NCBI GenBank assembly: GCA_937967645.1
Contig: CALBTT010000173.1
Coordinates: 1-38,324 of the forward strand
Direction: 5' to 3'
DNA from: an uncultured Zoogloea sp.
Lineage (GTDB): Bacteria; Pseudomonadota; Gammaproteobacteria; Burkholderiales; Rhodocyclaceae
DNA: 38,324 bases
Shown here in pieces: positions 22,893 through 31,513 of this stretch (position 1 is its first letter; every line of letters begins with the position of its first letter). The position numbers were made by a program, and so were the translations under genes. Under the pieces are notes generated by a model that worked only from the letters and a program-made list of their open reading frames with translations, did not search any database and had not been told where the DNA came from.

Positions 22893-24890
22893 CTACCCCG
22901 CCCCGCCCGGCTTGCCCAGCATGGCCCTCAGGTTGGCGATGCGGGCCTTGGCGTCTTCCTTGGTCACCGGCTCGGCTGACTTGCGGTCGCTGCGCCGAAT
23001 GCCTTCGCCGCCCATTTCGTCGATGAAGCGGGACGGGTCGCAGGTGCGCACGTCGCGGCCGGCCTTGCGGCGTTCGCAGTAGCTGATGGTGAGGCTGCGC
23101 TGGGCGCGGGTGATGCCCACGTACATGAGGCGGCGCTCTTCCTCGATCTTGTCCTCGTCGATGGAGGACTGGTGGGGCAGCAGCCCCTCTTCCACCCCCA
23201 CCAGGAAGACGTGCTTGAACTCCAGGCCCTTGGAGGCATGCAGGGTGGCGAGCTGGACCTGGTCCAGCTCCTCGTCGTCCTTGTCGAGCATGGTGATCAG
23301 GCTGATGGTCTGGATCATGTCCATCAGGGTCTTGCCATCCTCCTCGCCCTTGCGGCCGAGCCAGCCGGTGAAGTCGCCCACGTTGCTCCACTTGGTCTCG
23401 GCTTCGCGGGGCTCGCAGCTCTCGTACAGCCAGGCCTCGTAGTTGATGGCCTTGACCAGGTCGTTGATGACCTGCCCGGCGGGCTCCCGCGGGGCGCGGT
23501 GGGACATGCGGTTCATGAAGTGGCAGAACTCGCGCAGCCCCTCCAGCTGGCGCGCCGCCACGTGCTCGGCCACGCCTTCCTCGAAGACGGCGGTGAACAG
23601 GCTGATCTTGCGGTTGCTGGCATAGCGGCCGAGGGCCTCGATGGTGGCCGGGCCGATGCCCCGCCGCGGCACGGTGATCGAGCGGATGAAGGAGAGGTCG
23701 TCGTCCTCGTTGGCGATCAGGCGCAGGTAGGCGCACAGGTCCTTGATCTCGGCGTTCTCGAAGAAGCTGCGCCCGCCGGAGATGGCGTAGGGGATCTTGT
23801 GGTTGCGCAGCTGCTGCTCGAACAGGCGGGCCTGGTGGTTGCCCCGGTAGAGGATGGCGTAATCCTTGAAGTGGGTGCGGTGCTCGAACTTGTGCGCGGA
23901 CAGCTTCATCACCACCGATTCGGCCTCGTGCTCGGGGGTCTGGAAGGCCACCACCGTGACCGGGTCGCCGGCCCCGTGCTCCGACCACAGCTTCTTCTCG
24001 AAGAGCTTCTCGTTGTTGGCGATCACCGTGTTGGCGGCGTGCAGGATGCGGGAGGTGGAGCGGTAGTTCTGCTCCAGCTTGATGACCTTCAGGCTCGGGT
24101 AATCCACCGGCAGCTGGCGCAGGTTCTCGATGTCGGCGCCGCGCCAGGCATAGATGGCCTGGTCGTCGTCGCCCACCGCGGTGAAGGCCGCGCGCACGCC
24201 GGCCAGCTGCTTGAGCAGCAGATACTGGGCCCGGTTGGTGTCCTGGTATTCATCCACCAGCAGGTAGCGCAGCTTGTTCTGCCAGCGTTCGCGCACCTCG
24301 GGGTGTTCGTCGAAGAGCTTCACCGGCAGGCGGATCAGGTCGTCGAAATCGACCCCCTGATAGGCCCGCAGGGTCTTGTCGTATTCCATGTAGAGCAGGG
24401 CCGCGGCGGACGAGATCTCGTCGTTGGCGAGGTGGGCGGCCTCGTTGGGCTCGATGAGCGCGTTCTTCCAGCTGGAGATCTGCCACTGCAGAGCCTTGGC
24501 CCGGCTCTTGTCGGTGCTGCCCGTCATCTCCGCGATGATCTGGGTGGTGTCCGTCGCATCGAGGATCGAGAACTGGGGCTTGAGCCCCAGCAGCGCCGCC
24601 TCCTGGCGCACGATGCGCACCCCCATGGCGTGGAAGGTGCACACCGTCAGCCCCTTGCAGCCCCGCCCGCCCATCAGCTTGGTGATGCGCTCGAGCATCT
24701 CCTTGGCCGCCTTGTTGGTGAAGGTGATGGCCGCGATGTTGTGGGGATTGAAGCCGCATTCGGTGATCAGATAGGCGATCTTCTGAGTGATCACGCGGGT
24801 CTTGCCGCTGCCGGCACCGGCCAGCACCAGGCACGGGCCGTCCAGGTAGTGGATGGCTTCCCGTTGGGGGGCGTTGAGGAGGAGCGACAT
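22893..24890 (-). CDS. rep: ATP-dependent DNA helicase of the Rep/UvrD family
   Basis: This is a 665-residue superfamily 1A 3'-5' helicase, closest in size and style to Rep, which clears proteins ahead of replication forks. Walker A is AGAGSGKTRV near the N-terminus, followed by ITFTNKAAKEM (motif Ia), VDEYQDTN (motif II, DEYQDT), VGDDDQAIYAWRGA (motif III), LEQNYRST (motif IV), ATLHASKGLEF (motif V) and EEERRLMYVGITRAQ (motif VI). All motifs are intact. I chose the ATG at 24890 (MSLLLNAPQREA); the frame extends four codons to a TTG at 24902. It is divergent from thrB across 87 bases and is followed by its own terminator. Confidence 0.93.
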   Translation of the reverse strand: MSLLLNAPQREAIHYLDGPCLVLAGAGSGKTRVITQKIAYLITECGFNPHNIAAITFTNKAAKEMLERITKLMGGRGCKGLTVCTFHAMGVRIVRQEAALLGLKPQFSILDATDTTQIIAEMTGSTDKSRAKALQWQISSWKNALIEPNEAAHLANDEISSAAALLYMEYDKTLRAYQGVDFDDLIRLPVKLFDEHPEVRERWQNKLRYLLVDEYQDTNRAQYLLLKQLAGVRAAFTAVGDDDQAIYAWRGADIENLRQLPVDYPSLKVIKLEQNYRSTSRILHAANTVIANNEKLFEKKLWSEHGAGDPVTVVAFQTPEHEAESVVMKLSAHKFEHRTHFKDYAILYRGNHQARLFEQQLRNHKIPYAISGGRSFFENAEIKDLCAYLRLIANEDDDLSFIRSITVPRRGIGPATIEALGRYASNRKISLFTAVFEEGVAEHVAARQLEGLREFCHFMNRMSHRAPREPAGQVINDLVKAINYEAWLYESCEPREAETKWSNVGDFTGWLGRKGEEDGKTLMDMIQTISLITMLDKDDEELDQVQLATLHASKGLEFKHVFLVGVEEGLLPHQSSIDEDKIEEERRLMYVGITRAQRSLTISYCERRKAGRDVRTCDPSRFIDEMGGEGIRRSDRKSAEPVTKEDAKARIANLRAMLGKPGGAG

Positions 24891-24926
24891 GGTGTGCTGC
24901 AAAGGTCGGTCTGAAGCTGGGCTGGC

Positions 24927-24932
24927 ATTCTA
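24927..24932 (-). promoter_or_regulatory. Candidate -10 element for the helicase gene
   Basis: TAGAAT (minus strand) lies about 37 bases before the helicase ATG and matches TATAAT at five of six positions. No good -35 is seen. Confidence 0.35.
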
Positions 24933-24977
24933 CCCTGCCCTGCAGGGGGGCCCGGATTGTTGTAAGCTCGCCCGATC

Positions 24978-25925
24978 ATGTCAGTCTTCACCCCCGTCAC
25001 CGACGCCGACCTCGCCGCCTGGCTGAAGAACTACGCCATCGGCCGTCTCGATACGCTGCAGGGCATCTCCGCCGGCGTGCAGAACAGCAATTTCTTCGTC
25101 ACCACCAGCCTCGGGCGCTACGTGCTGACGCTGTTCGAGACCATGCCGCGGGCCGAGCTGCCCTTCTTCCTGCATCTCATGGCCCACCTGGCCCGCCACG
25201 GCCTGCCGGTGCCGGCCCCCATCGCCAACCGGGACAACGAATACCTCGGCACCCTGTCGGGCAAGCCGGCCGTGCTGGTCACCCGCCTGGCCGGCCGGTC
25301 GGTGATGGAGCCAGGCATCGCCCACTGCACGCGCATCGGCGCGATGCTGGCCGGGCTGCACCTGGCCGGCATGTCCTTCGGCCGCAAGCAGGGCAATCCG
25401 CGGGGCGCCGAGTGGCGCCAGGCCTGCGCCGCCCGGGTGCGCGCCCACCTGCCCGACGACGAACGCGCCGAGCTCGACGCGGAGATCGCCTTCCAGGCCG
25501 GCTTCGACTTGCGCCGCCTGCCCCAGGGCGTGGTGCACGCCGACCTGTTCCGCGACAACGTGCTGTGGGACGGCGATTTCATCGGTGGGGTGATCGACTT
25601 CTACTTCGCCGGCGTCGACGCCCTGCTGTTCGACGTGGCGGTCACCGTCAATGACTGGTGTGCCGGCGCCGACGGCCAGCTCGACCCCGCCCGGGTGAGC
25701 GCTCTGCTGGCTGGCTACGCCGAGTCACGCCCCTTCACCGCCGCCGAGCAGGACGCCTGGCCGGCGATGCTGCGGGCCGCGGCCCTGCGTTTCTGGCTGT
25801 CGCGGCTGGAGGACTACCACCAGCCACGGGCTGGCGAGATGGTGCTGGTCAAGGACCCGGGCGAGTACCGGCGCATCCTGCGCCTGCGCGCGGAGGCCGG
25901 TTCGGCGCCGGCCCTCCCCCTGTGA
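24978..25925 (+). CDS. thrB: Homoserine kinase, type II (APH fold)
   Basis: ThrB phosphorylates homoserine for threonine synthesis. This 315-residue protein is of the second, aminoglycoside-phosphotransferase-like type used by many alpha- and betaproteobacteria. It starts SVFTPVTDADLAAWL, has GISAGVQNSNFFV (nucleotide-binding loop), the catalytic loop VVHADLFRDNVLW and the metal-binding VIDFYFAG (near residue 205-215). The C-terminal PGEYRRILRLR also fits. The ATG at 24978 gives the usual length. It stands alone, divergent from rep; a promoter candidate for the next gene follows its stop. Confidence 0.94.
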   Translation: MSVFTPVTDADLAAWLKNYAIGRLDTLQGISAGVQNSNFFVTTSLGRYVLTLFETMPRAELPFFLHLMAHLARHGLPVPAPIANRDNEYLGTLSGKPAVLVTRLAGRSVMEPGIAHCTRIGAMLAGLHLAGMSFGRKQGNPRGAEWRQACAARVRAHLPDDERAELDAEIAFQAGFDLRRLPQGVVHADLFRDNVLWDGDFIGGVIDFYFAGVDALLFDVAVTVNDWCAGADGQLDPARVSALLAGYAESRPFTAAEQDAWPAMLRAAALRFWLSRLEDYHQPRAGEMVLVKDPGEYRRILRLRAEAGSAPALPL

Positions 25926-25951
25926 ATCTCCTTCCGTCGCTGACCGCCGGT

Positions 25952-25981
25952 TTGAACTGGGCCGCCGATTTGGGCTAGCAT
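25952..25981 (+). promoter_or_regulatory. Candidate sigma-70 promoter for the BPSS1780 pair
   Basis: TTGAAC (25952-25957) and TAGCAT (25976-25981) are 18 bases apart, each four of six to consensus. Transcription would start near 25988, giving a 46-base leader before the ATG at 26034. Confidence 0.5.
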
Positions 25982-26033
25982 CTCGGTGCGCTGCAACATC
26001 CTGATTTTTCATTCCGTTTTCCATCGCCCCACC

Positions 26034-26831
26034 ATGAACGAACCGGCCCATCCGGCACCCCATCCCCACAGCGACGCCCGCCACCCGGCGTCACGCCATG
26101 TGCCGCCCACCGAAGCCCTCGTCTGGCTCAAGGCAGGCTGGCGCACCTTCACCGGCAATCCGGGGGTGTGGGTGGCGATCAGCGTGATCTTCATCATCAT
26201 GCTGTTCGTGCTCGGGCTGGTTCCCCTGCTGGGCTGGGCAGTGGTGCTGATCGGCTTTCCCGTCATGGTGGCGGGCATGGTGCTGGGTTGCCACGACCAG
26301 GCTGCCGGGCGGCCCCTGCGCATCGAACATCTGTTCTCCGGCCTGCGCGTGCACTCCGGCAACCTGGCCCTGGTGGGCGTGTTCTACCTGCTCGGCGGGC
26401 TGATCGCCGGCTTCGTGTCGGCCATCATCGGTGGTGGTGCGGCCCTCACCGGCTACGTGGTCGGCGCCCTGGCCGGCCTCGGCCTGGGCCTGATCAGCGG
26501 GGTGGTGCTGGGCAGCATGGTGTTCTCCATCCTGTGGGTGCTGCTGATCACCGCCCTGTGGTTCGCCGCCCCTCTGGTGGTGCTGCGCGACACGCCGCCC
26601 CTCGACGCCATGAAACTCTCCCTGTCGGCCTGCTTCGGCAACTTCGGTGCCTTCGTGCTGCTCGGGGTGCTGATCTACGTGCTGATCTGGGTCGCCATGA
26701 TCCCCGCCGGGCTGGGCGTGCTGGTGCTGGTGCCGGTGCTCGCCGGCACCCTCTACGCGTCCTACCAGGACATCTTCGGCACGCCGCCAGCGCTGCCGGC
26801 GCCGGCCGACGCGCCGCCCGCCGCGGAGTAA
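26034..26831 (+). CDS. BPSS1780 family membrane protein (first copy)
   Basis: This is a 265-residue inner-membrane protein of a family widespread in betaproteobacteria and of unknown role. A polar, His/Pro-rich N-terminus (about 1-28) precedes the conserved entry ALVWLKAGWRTFTGNPGVW, then about six hydrophobic segments separated by short loops, and a Pro/Ala-rich tail. The ATG at 26034 is preferred because the 16 extra residues from an in-frame GTG at 25986 look non-coding and the promoter candidate would remove them. No good Shine-Dalgarno is visible. It is followed after three bases by a homologous gene. Confidence 0.85.
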   Translation: MNEPAHPAPHPHSDARHPASRHVPPTEALVWLKAGWRTFTGNPGVWVAISVIFIIMLFVLGLVPLLGWAVVLIGFPVMVAGMVLGCHDQAAGRPLRIEHLFSGLRVHSGNLALVGVFYLLGGLIAGFVSAIIGGGAALTGYVVGALAGLGLGLISGVVLGSMVFSILWVLLITALWFAAPLVVLRDTPPLDAMKLSLSACFGNFGAFVLLGVLIYVLIWVAMIPAGLGVLVLVPVLAGTLYASYQDIFGTPPALPAPADAPPAAE

Positions 26832-26834
26832 GCC

Positions 26835-27608
26835 ATGCAGGCACGCATACTGCCCGCCCACCGCGGCTGGGCCTGGATCCTCGACGGCTTCGCCCTGTGG
26901 CGGCGCAACCCGGCCCTGATCACTTTCCTGGTGTTCGGCTCGTCGCTGGCGCTACTCGTCATCGCCGCCGTGCCCTTCATCGGCCAGGTCCTGATGTCGC
27001 TGGTCATGCCGGCCCTGTCGCTGGGCATCTTCAACGGCTGCAAGGCCGCCGCAGAGCGTCGCAAGGCCGGGCCGGACATCCTCATCTCCGGCTTCCGCCA
27101 GAACTTCCCCGAGCTGGTCAAGATCGGCGGCCTGTACCTGGCCGGCACCCTGGCCGTGATGGGCATCAGCCTGCTCATCGACAGTGAGATGAACACCAAG
27201 CTGTCCAAGGCCCTGATGGGCAAGACCGACTGGGACGAAGCCCTCGAAGACCCGGCCTTCAGCCTTGCCCTGCTGGTCGCCACCATCGGCTCCACCCCGG
27301 TCATGATGGCCTACTGGTTCGCCCCGCTGCTGGCCGGCTGGGGCCGCATCCCGGCGGGCAAGGCCCTGTTCTTCAGTTTCGTGGCCTGCATGCGCAACTG
27401 GCGTGCCTTCCTGGCCTACGGGATCGGCCTGATGCTGGTGGCGCTGGCCGCCGCCATCCTGATCGGGGTGCTCGAGCTGATCTCCCCGCTGCTCGCCCTG
27501 CTGCCGGCCCTGGCCTTCCCGGTTATCTTCATCCCGGCGATCTTCGCCAGCTTCTACGCCAACGCCCTCGACGTCTTCGAGCGCATCGGGCCCGATGACG
27601 CAGCCTGA
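26835..27608 (+). CDS. BPSS1780 family membrane protein (second copy)
   Basis: This is a 257-residue polytopic inner-membrane protein with the same plan as its neighbour: RGWAWILDGFALWRRNPAL at the N-terminus mirrors WLKAGWRTFTGNPGVW in the first copy, followed by about six membrane segments. The two arose by tandem duplication and then diverged. The ending ASFYANALDVFERIG is typical of the family's C-terminus. It starts three bases after the first copy and its last 14 bases overlap the nadD start. Function is unknown. Confidence 0.83.
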   Translation: MQARILPAHRGWAWILDGFALWRRNPALITFLVFGSSLALLVIAAVPFIGQVLMSLVMPALSLGIFNGCKAAAERRKAGPDILISGFRQNFPELVKIGGLYLAGTLAVMGISLLIDSEMNTKLSKALMGKTDWDEALEDPAFSLALLVATIGSTPVMMAYWFAPLLAGWGRIPAGKALFFSFVACMRNWRAFLAYGIGLMLVALAAAILIGVLELISPLLALLPALAFPVIFIPAIFASFYANALDVFERIGPDDAA

Positions 27609-28257
27609 GGCAGGCGGCGGCCCCCTGGGCCTGTTCGGTGGCACCTTCGACCCGATCCATTACGGTCATCTGCGCCTGGCCGAGACCGCCCGCGAAGCCC
27701 TCGGCCTAGAGCAGGTGCGCCTGATCCCGGCCGGCCAGCCGCCACACCGGGCAAGCCCGGGCGCCAGCGGCGTGCATCGCCTCGCCATGGCCCGCCTGGC
27801 CACCGCCGACAACCCGGCCTTCGAGATCGATCCGGCGGAGGTGGAGGCCGAGCAGGCCAGCTTCACCATCCTCACCCTGGAACGCCTGCGTGCCGCCCTC
27901 GGACCGGCGCGCCCGCTGGTACTGCTGCTCGGGCTGGACGCCTTCCTCGGCCTGCCCGCCTGGCACCGCTGGGAGGCCCTCTTCGACTTTGCCCACATCG
28001 CCGTCGCCAACCGCCCCGGCTACAGCCTCGACAACACGGCCATGCCGCCGCTGCTGTCGGCCCAGCTGGCCGGCCGGCAGGCCGCTGCCGCCGACCTCGG
28101 CACCGCCCCGGCCGGCCGCATCGTGCCCTTCTCGATGACGCCGCTGGCCATCTCCGCCACCGACATCCGCGGCCGCGCGGCCTCCGGCCACAGCCTGCGC
28201 TATTTGCTTCCCCCGTCGGTTCTTGACTATATTTCCTTGCACCAACTCTATCTCTGA
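27595..28257 (+). CDS. nadD: Nicotinate-nucleotide adenylyltransferase
   Basis: NadD joins ATP and nicotinate mononucleotide to make deamido-NAD in NAD synthesis. The 220-residue protein has the nucleotidyltransferase signatures GLFGGTFDPIHYGHLRLA (with the HxGH-type motif) at the start and ISATDIRGR near residue 188. The segment PPHR follows RLIPAGQ, as usual. The ATG at 27595 overlaps the upstream gene by 14 bases. The next gene is rsfS, the standard partner in bacteria. Confidence 0.95.
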   Translation: MTQPEAGGGPLGLFGGTFDPIHYGHLRLAETAREALGLEQVRLIPAGQPPHRASPGASGVHRLAMARLATADNPAFEIDPAEVEAEQASFTILTLERLRAALGPARPLVLLLGLDAFLGLPAWHRWEALFDFAHIAVANRPGYSLDNTAMPPLLSAQLAGRQAAAADLGTAPAGRIVPFSMTPLAISATDIRGRAASGHSLRYLLPPSVLDYISLHQLYL

Positions 28258-28261
28258 CTCA

Positions 28262-28624
28262 ATGGACATCACCCAATTCGAAAGCCTCGTCGTTTCCGCC
28301 CTTGAAGACATCAAGGCCAAGGACATCGAAGTCATCAACACCACCCGCCTGACCGCCCTGTTCGAGCGCGTCATCATCGCCACCGGCGACTCCAACCGGC
28401 AGACCCGCGCCCTGGCGCGCAACGTCGCCGACAAGGTCCGTGAATCCGGTGAGCAGGTGCTCAGCATCGAAGGCGAAGACTCCGGCGAATGGGTGCTGGT
28501 GGATCTGGGCAGCATCGTGGTGCACGTCATGCAGCCCGCCGTGCGGGCCTATTACAACCTCGAAGAGCTGTGGGCCGGCACGCCGCTGCGCGCAGGCCGT
28601 CCGTCCGTGGCCCGCAGCGCCTGA
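28262..28624 (+). CDS. rsfS: Ribosomal silencing factor
   Basis: RsfS binds ribosomal protein L14 and blocks 30S-50S joining in stationary phase. The 120-residue product starts MDITQFESLVVSALEDIKAK, and continues ERVIIATGDSNRQTRALARN, with GEDSGEWVLVDLGSIVVHVM; these are family signatures. I used the ATG at 28262, four bases after the nadD stop, rather than an upstream in-frame ATG at 28223 inside nadD. There is no strong ribosome site, so translation may depend on nadD. Confidence 0.95.
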   Translation: MDITQFESLVVSALEDIKAKDIEVINTTRLTALFERVIIATGDSNRQTRALARNVADKVRESGEQVLSIEGEDSGEWVLVDLGSIVVHVMQPAVRAYYNLEELWAGTPLRAGRPSVARSA

Positions 28625-28658
28625 GCGGCACGCGCCTCAGGCCTCGGCTTCCCGCGCC

Positions 28659-29129
28659 ATGAAACTCCTGCTCGTCGCTGTCGGCACCCGCATGCCCGCC
28701 TGGGTGGACACCGGCTTCGAAGACTTCTCCCGGCGCATGCCCCGCGAGCTGCCGCTGCAGCTCGTCGAGGTCAAGGCCGAACCCCGCACCACCGGCAAGA
28801 CCGTCGAAGCCATGATGGCCGCCGAAGCGGCCCGCATCGAAGCCGCCCTGCCAGCCCGCTGCCGGCGGATCATCCTCGATGAGCGCGGCGAGGACATCAG
28901 CTCGCGGGCTCTGGCCCGGCGGCTCGAGAACTGGCAGGCCGGGGGCGACGACGTGGCCATCATCATCGGCGGGCCGGACGGGCTCGACCCGGCCCTCAAG
29001 GCCACCGCCCACGAGACCATGCGCCTGTCCAGCCTGACCCTGCCCCACGCCCTGGTGCGGGTGATGCTGGCTGAGGCCATCTACCGGGCCTGGAGCCTGC
29101 TCAAGAACCATCCCTACCATCGGGAGTGA
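28659..29129 (+). CDS. rlmH: 23S rRNA pseudouridine-1915 N3-methyltransferase
   Basis: RlmH is a SPOUT-class enzyme that methylates pseudouridine 1915 in helix 69 of 23S rRNA. The 156-residue length is standard. It starts MKLLLVAVGTRMPAWVD and contains the knot motif AIIIGGPDGLDP, then LSSLTLPHALVRVMLAEAIYRA and ends WSLLKNHPYHRE, matching the family tail. The ATG at 28659 gives that exact N-terminus. It lies 34 bases after rsfS and one base before maf, in the same operon. Confidence 0.96.
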   Translation: MKLLLVAVGTRMPAWVDTGFEDFSRRMPRELPLQLVEVKAEPRTTGKTVEAMMAAEAARIEAALPARCRRIILDERGEDISSRALARRLENWQAGGDDVAIIIGGPDGLDPALKATAHETMRLSSLTLPHALVRVMLAEAIYRAWSLLKNHPYHRE

Positions 29130-29130
29130 G

Positions 29131-29742
29131 ATGAGCCACCCGCCGATCTACCTTGCCTCCAACAGCCCGCGCCGGCGCGAGCTCCTCAAGCAGATCCACG
29201 TGGGCTTCGAGCCCCTGCTGTTCCGCGGCGCCGGGCGCCACGACGACGACATCAACGAGGACACCCGCCCCGGAGAGGACGCCGTGACCTACGTACAGCG
29301 GGTGGCGCGAGCCAAGGCCGAGGGCGGTGTCAGCCGTATCCGCTGGCGCAACCTGCCGCCACGCCTGCTGCTGGCCGCCGACACCACCCTCGAGCTGGAC
29401 GGCGAGATCATCGGCAAGCCGAACGACGGCGAGCACGCCATCGCCATCCTGCGCGGCCTGTCGGGGCGCACCCACCAGATCCTCACCGCGGTGGTGGTCA
29501 CTGACGGCGAGCGCTACGCCCAGCGCCTGTCCACCAGCCAGGTCCGCTTCCGCCCGATGCAGGACGCGGAGATCCGGCGCTATGTGGCCACCGGCGAAGC
29601 CGCAGACAAGGCCGGCGCCTACGGCATCCAGGGGCGCGCCGCCGTCTTCGTCGAGGAGATCCGCGGCAGCTACACCGGCATCATGGGCCTGCCCCTGTTC
29701 GAGACCGCCGCCCTGCTGCAGGAATTCGGCTATCCTCTCTGA
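29131..29742 (+). CDS. maf: Maf family nucleotide pyrophosphatase (dTTP/UTP-type)
   Basis: Maf proteins hydrolyse nucleoside triphosphates such as dTTP and UTP, or modified forms, protecting the nucleotide pool. The 203-residue protein begins IYLASNSPRRRELLKQI (family signature) and has LLAADTTLELDGEIIGKP, SGRTHQILTAV, GEAADKAGAYGIQGR and SYTGIMGLP. The usual ADTxV reads ADTTL. Placement between rlmH and rng is standard in betaproteobacteria. A weak hairpin (CGGCGG/CCGCCG, 29750-29769) follows in the 149-base gap before rng. Confidence 0.93.
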   Translation: MSHPPIYLASNSPRRRELLKQIHVGFEPLLFRGAGRHDDDINEDTRPGEDAVTYVQRVARAKAEGGVSRIRWRNLPPRLLLAADTTLELDGEIIGKPNDGEHAIAILRGLSGRTHQILTAVVVTDGERYAQRLSTSQVRFRPMQDAEIRRYVATGEAADKAGAYGIQGRAAVFVEEIRGSYTGIMGLPLFETAALLQEFGYPL

Positions 29743-29891
29743 CCGGCAGCGGCGGGTCGCACACCGCCGGGCCTGGAGGAGAAAGACACCAATCAGAGCG
29801 TGGTCGGCACCACGCCACCGATGCCGGACGAGCGGCGATCGGCGATGGCTTCACGCGGGGCCATCGCCCATCTCCGTTTGTCACCCGCATC

Positions 29892-31346
29892 ATGTCTGAA
29901 GAATACCTGATCAATTTCACTCCCCAGGAAACCCGCGTCGCGCTGATGCAGCAGGGCGTCGTGCAGGAAGTCCACGTCGAGCGCACCGCCAGCCGGGGCA
30001 TCGTCGGCAACATCTACCTGGGCCGCGTCGTGCGCGTGCTGCCGGGCATGCAGTCCGCCTTCATGGACGTGGGCCTGGAGCGGACCGCCTTCCTGCACGT
30101 GGCCGACATCTGGTCCGACCGCCATGCCGGCGAGGCCGTGCGCCCGATCGAACGCATCCTGTCCGAGGGCCAGAACCTGATCGTCCAGGTGCTCAAGGAC
30201 CCCCTGGGCACCAAGGGCGCCCGCCTGTCCACCCAGATCTCCATCGCCGGCCGCATGCTGGTGTACCTGCCCCAGGACAAGCACATCGGCATCTCCCAGC
30301 GGATCGGCGACGAAGCCGGCCGGGAAGCCCTGCGCGAACGGGTCAGCCGCCTGCTGCCGCCCAACGAGCCGGGCGGCTACATCGTGCGCACCATGGCCGA
30401 GAACGCCACCGATGACGAGCTGGCCGCCGACATCGCCTACCTCAAGAAGCTGTGGGCCGAGATCCGCAACCGGGCCGTCGGCGCCCGCCCGCCCTTCGTG
30501 CTCTACCAGGACCTCAACCTGGCCCAACGCGTCCTGCGCGATCTGGTCACCGATGCCACCACGCGCATCGTCGCCGACTCCCGGGAGAACTTCCAGAAGC
30601 TCACCAACTTCGCCAGCGAGTACATGCCGCAGGTCCAGCCCCTGCTGGAGCACTACACGGGGGAGCGCCCCCTGTTCGACCTGCATGGCGTGGAGGCGGA
30701 GATCGAGAAGGCACTGGCCCGACGGGTGGATCTCAAGTCGGGGGGCTACCTGATCATCGACCAGACCGAGGCGATGACCACCATCGACGTGAACACCGGT
30801 GGCTTCGTAGGTGCCCGCAATTTCGACGACACCATCTTCAAGACCAACCTCGAGGCCGCCCAGGCCATCGCCCGCCAGCTGCGGGTGCGCAACCTGGGGG
30901 GCATCATCATCGTGGACTTCATCGACATGGAGAGCGCCGAGCACCGCAACGCCGTGCTCGACGAGTTCCGCAAGGCCCTGTCCCGCGACCACACCAAGAT
31001 GACGGTCAATGGTTTCACCAGCCTCGGCCTGGTGGAGATGACCCGCAAGCGCACCCGGGAGTCCCTCGCCCACCTGCTGTGCGAGCCCTGTCCCACCTGC
31101 GGTGGGCGCGGCGAGGTCAAGACCGCCCGCACCGTGGCCTACGAGATCCTCCGCGAGTTGCTGCGGGAGGCCCGCCAGTTCAACGCCCGGGAATTCCGCG
31201 TGCTGGCCGCCCCCAATGTGATCGACCTCTTCCTCGAGGAAGAATCCCAGTCCCTGGCCATGCTGTCGGACTTCATCGACAAGACGATCTCCCTGCATCC
31301 CGAGGCCAGCTACGGCCAGGAGCAATTCGACATCGTCCTGCTTTAA
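29892..31346 (+). CDS. rng: Ribonuclease G
   Basis: RNase G is a cytosolic endoribonuclease that trims the 5' end of 16S rRNA and cuts some mRNAs. The 484-residue protein has the S1-like N-terminus (GNIYLGRVVRVLPGMQSAFM, VGLERTAFLHV), the catalytic region MTTIDVNTGGFVG and IIIVDFIDME with its metal-binding Asp residues, and the Zn-link CEPCPTCGGRG. It lacks the long C-terminal scaffold of RNase E. The ATG at 29892 has no strong ribosome site. It closes the nadD-rng block and is followed by a strong hairpin. Confidence 0.95.
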   Translation: MSEEYLINFTPQETRVALMQQGVVQEVHVERTASRGIVGNIYLGRVVRVLPGMQSAFMDVGLERTAFLHVADIWSDRHAGEAVRPIERILSEGQNLIVQVLKDPLGTKGARLSTQISIAGRMLVYLPQDKHIGISQRIGDEAGREALRERVSRLLPPNEPGGYIVRTMAENATDDELAADIAYLKKLWAEIRNRAVGARPPFVLYQDLNLAQRVLRDLVTDATTRIVADSRENFQKLTNFASEYMPQVQPLLEHYTGERPLFDLHGVEAEIEKALARRVDLKSGGYLIIDQTEAMTTIDVNTGGFVGARNFDDTIFKTNLEAAQAIARQLRVRNLGGIIIVDFIDMESAEHRNAVLDEFRKALSRDHTKMTVNGFTSLGLVEMTRKRTRESLAHLLCEPCPTCGGRGEVKTARTVAYEILRELLREARQFNAREFRVLAAPNVIDLFLEEESQSLAMLSDFIDKTISLHPEASYGQEQFDIVLL

Positions 31347-31361
31347 TGCCATTCAATTAGA

Positions 31362-31400
31362 CGCACCAATACAGTGCAAGCCCAGTATTGGTGCGGCTTT
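31362..31400 (+). terminator. Terminator after rng
   Basis: A perfect 11-bp inverted repeat (CGCACCAATAC/GTATTGGTGCG, 31362-31372 and 31385-31395) with a 12-base loop lies 15 bases after the rng stop, followed by GCTTT and later ACTTTT. The T tract is short. The low-GC stem is unusual for this window. Confidence 0.65.
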
Positions 31401-31452
31401 CCAGACTTTTGCGCCCCCACTCGGTGCATCCAAAAATTCAATCACCCAAAGA

Positions 31453-31482
31453 TTGACGCTGCCATCGGCCGGCCCTCAGAAT
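31453..31482 (+). promoter_or_regulatory. Candidate sigma-70 promoter for the helix-hairpin-helix protein
   Basis: TTGACG (31453-31458) and CAGAAT (31477-31482) are separated by 18 bases and lie 32 bases before the ATG at 31514. AGGA at 31502-31505 serves as ribosome site. Confidence 0.45.
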
Positions 31483-31513
31483 CCGCGACCTCGCATTCCG
31501 GCAGGATTCCCCC

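Noticed and set aside
23172..24914. 580-residue plus-strand frame opposite the Rep-type helicase
   Set aside because: The minus strand carries all helicase motifs; the plus frame is an antisense shadow.
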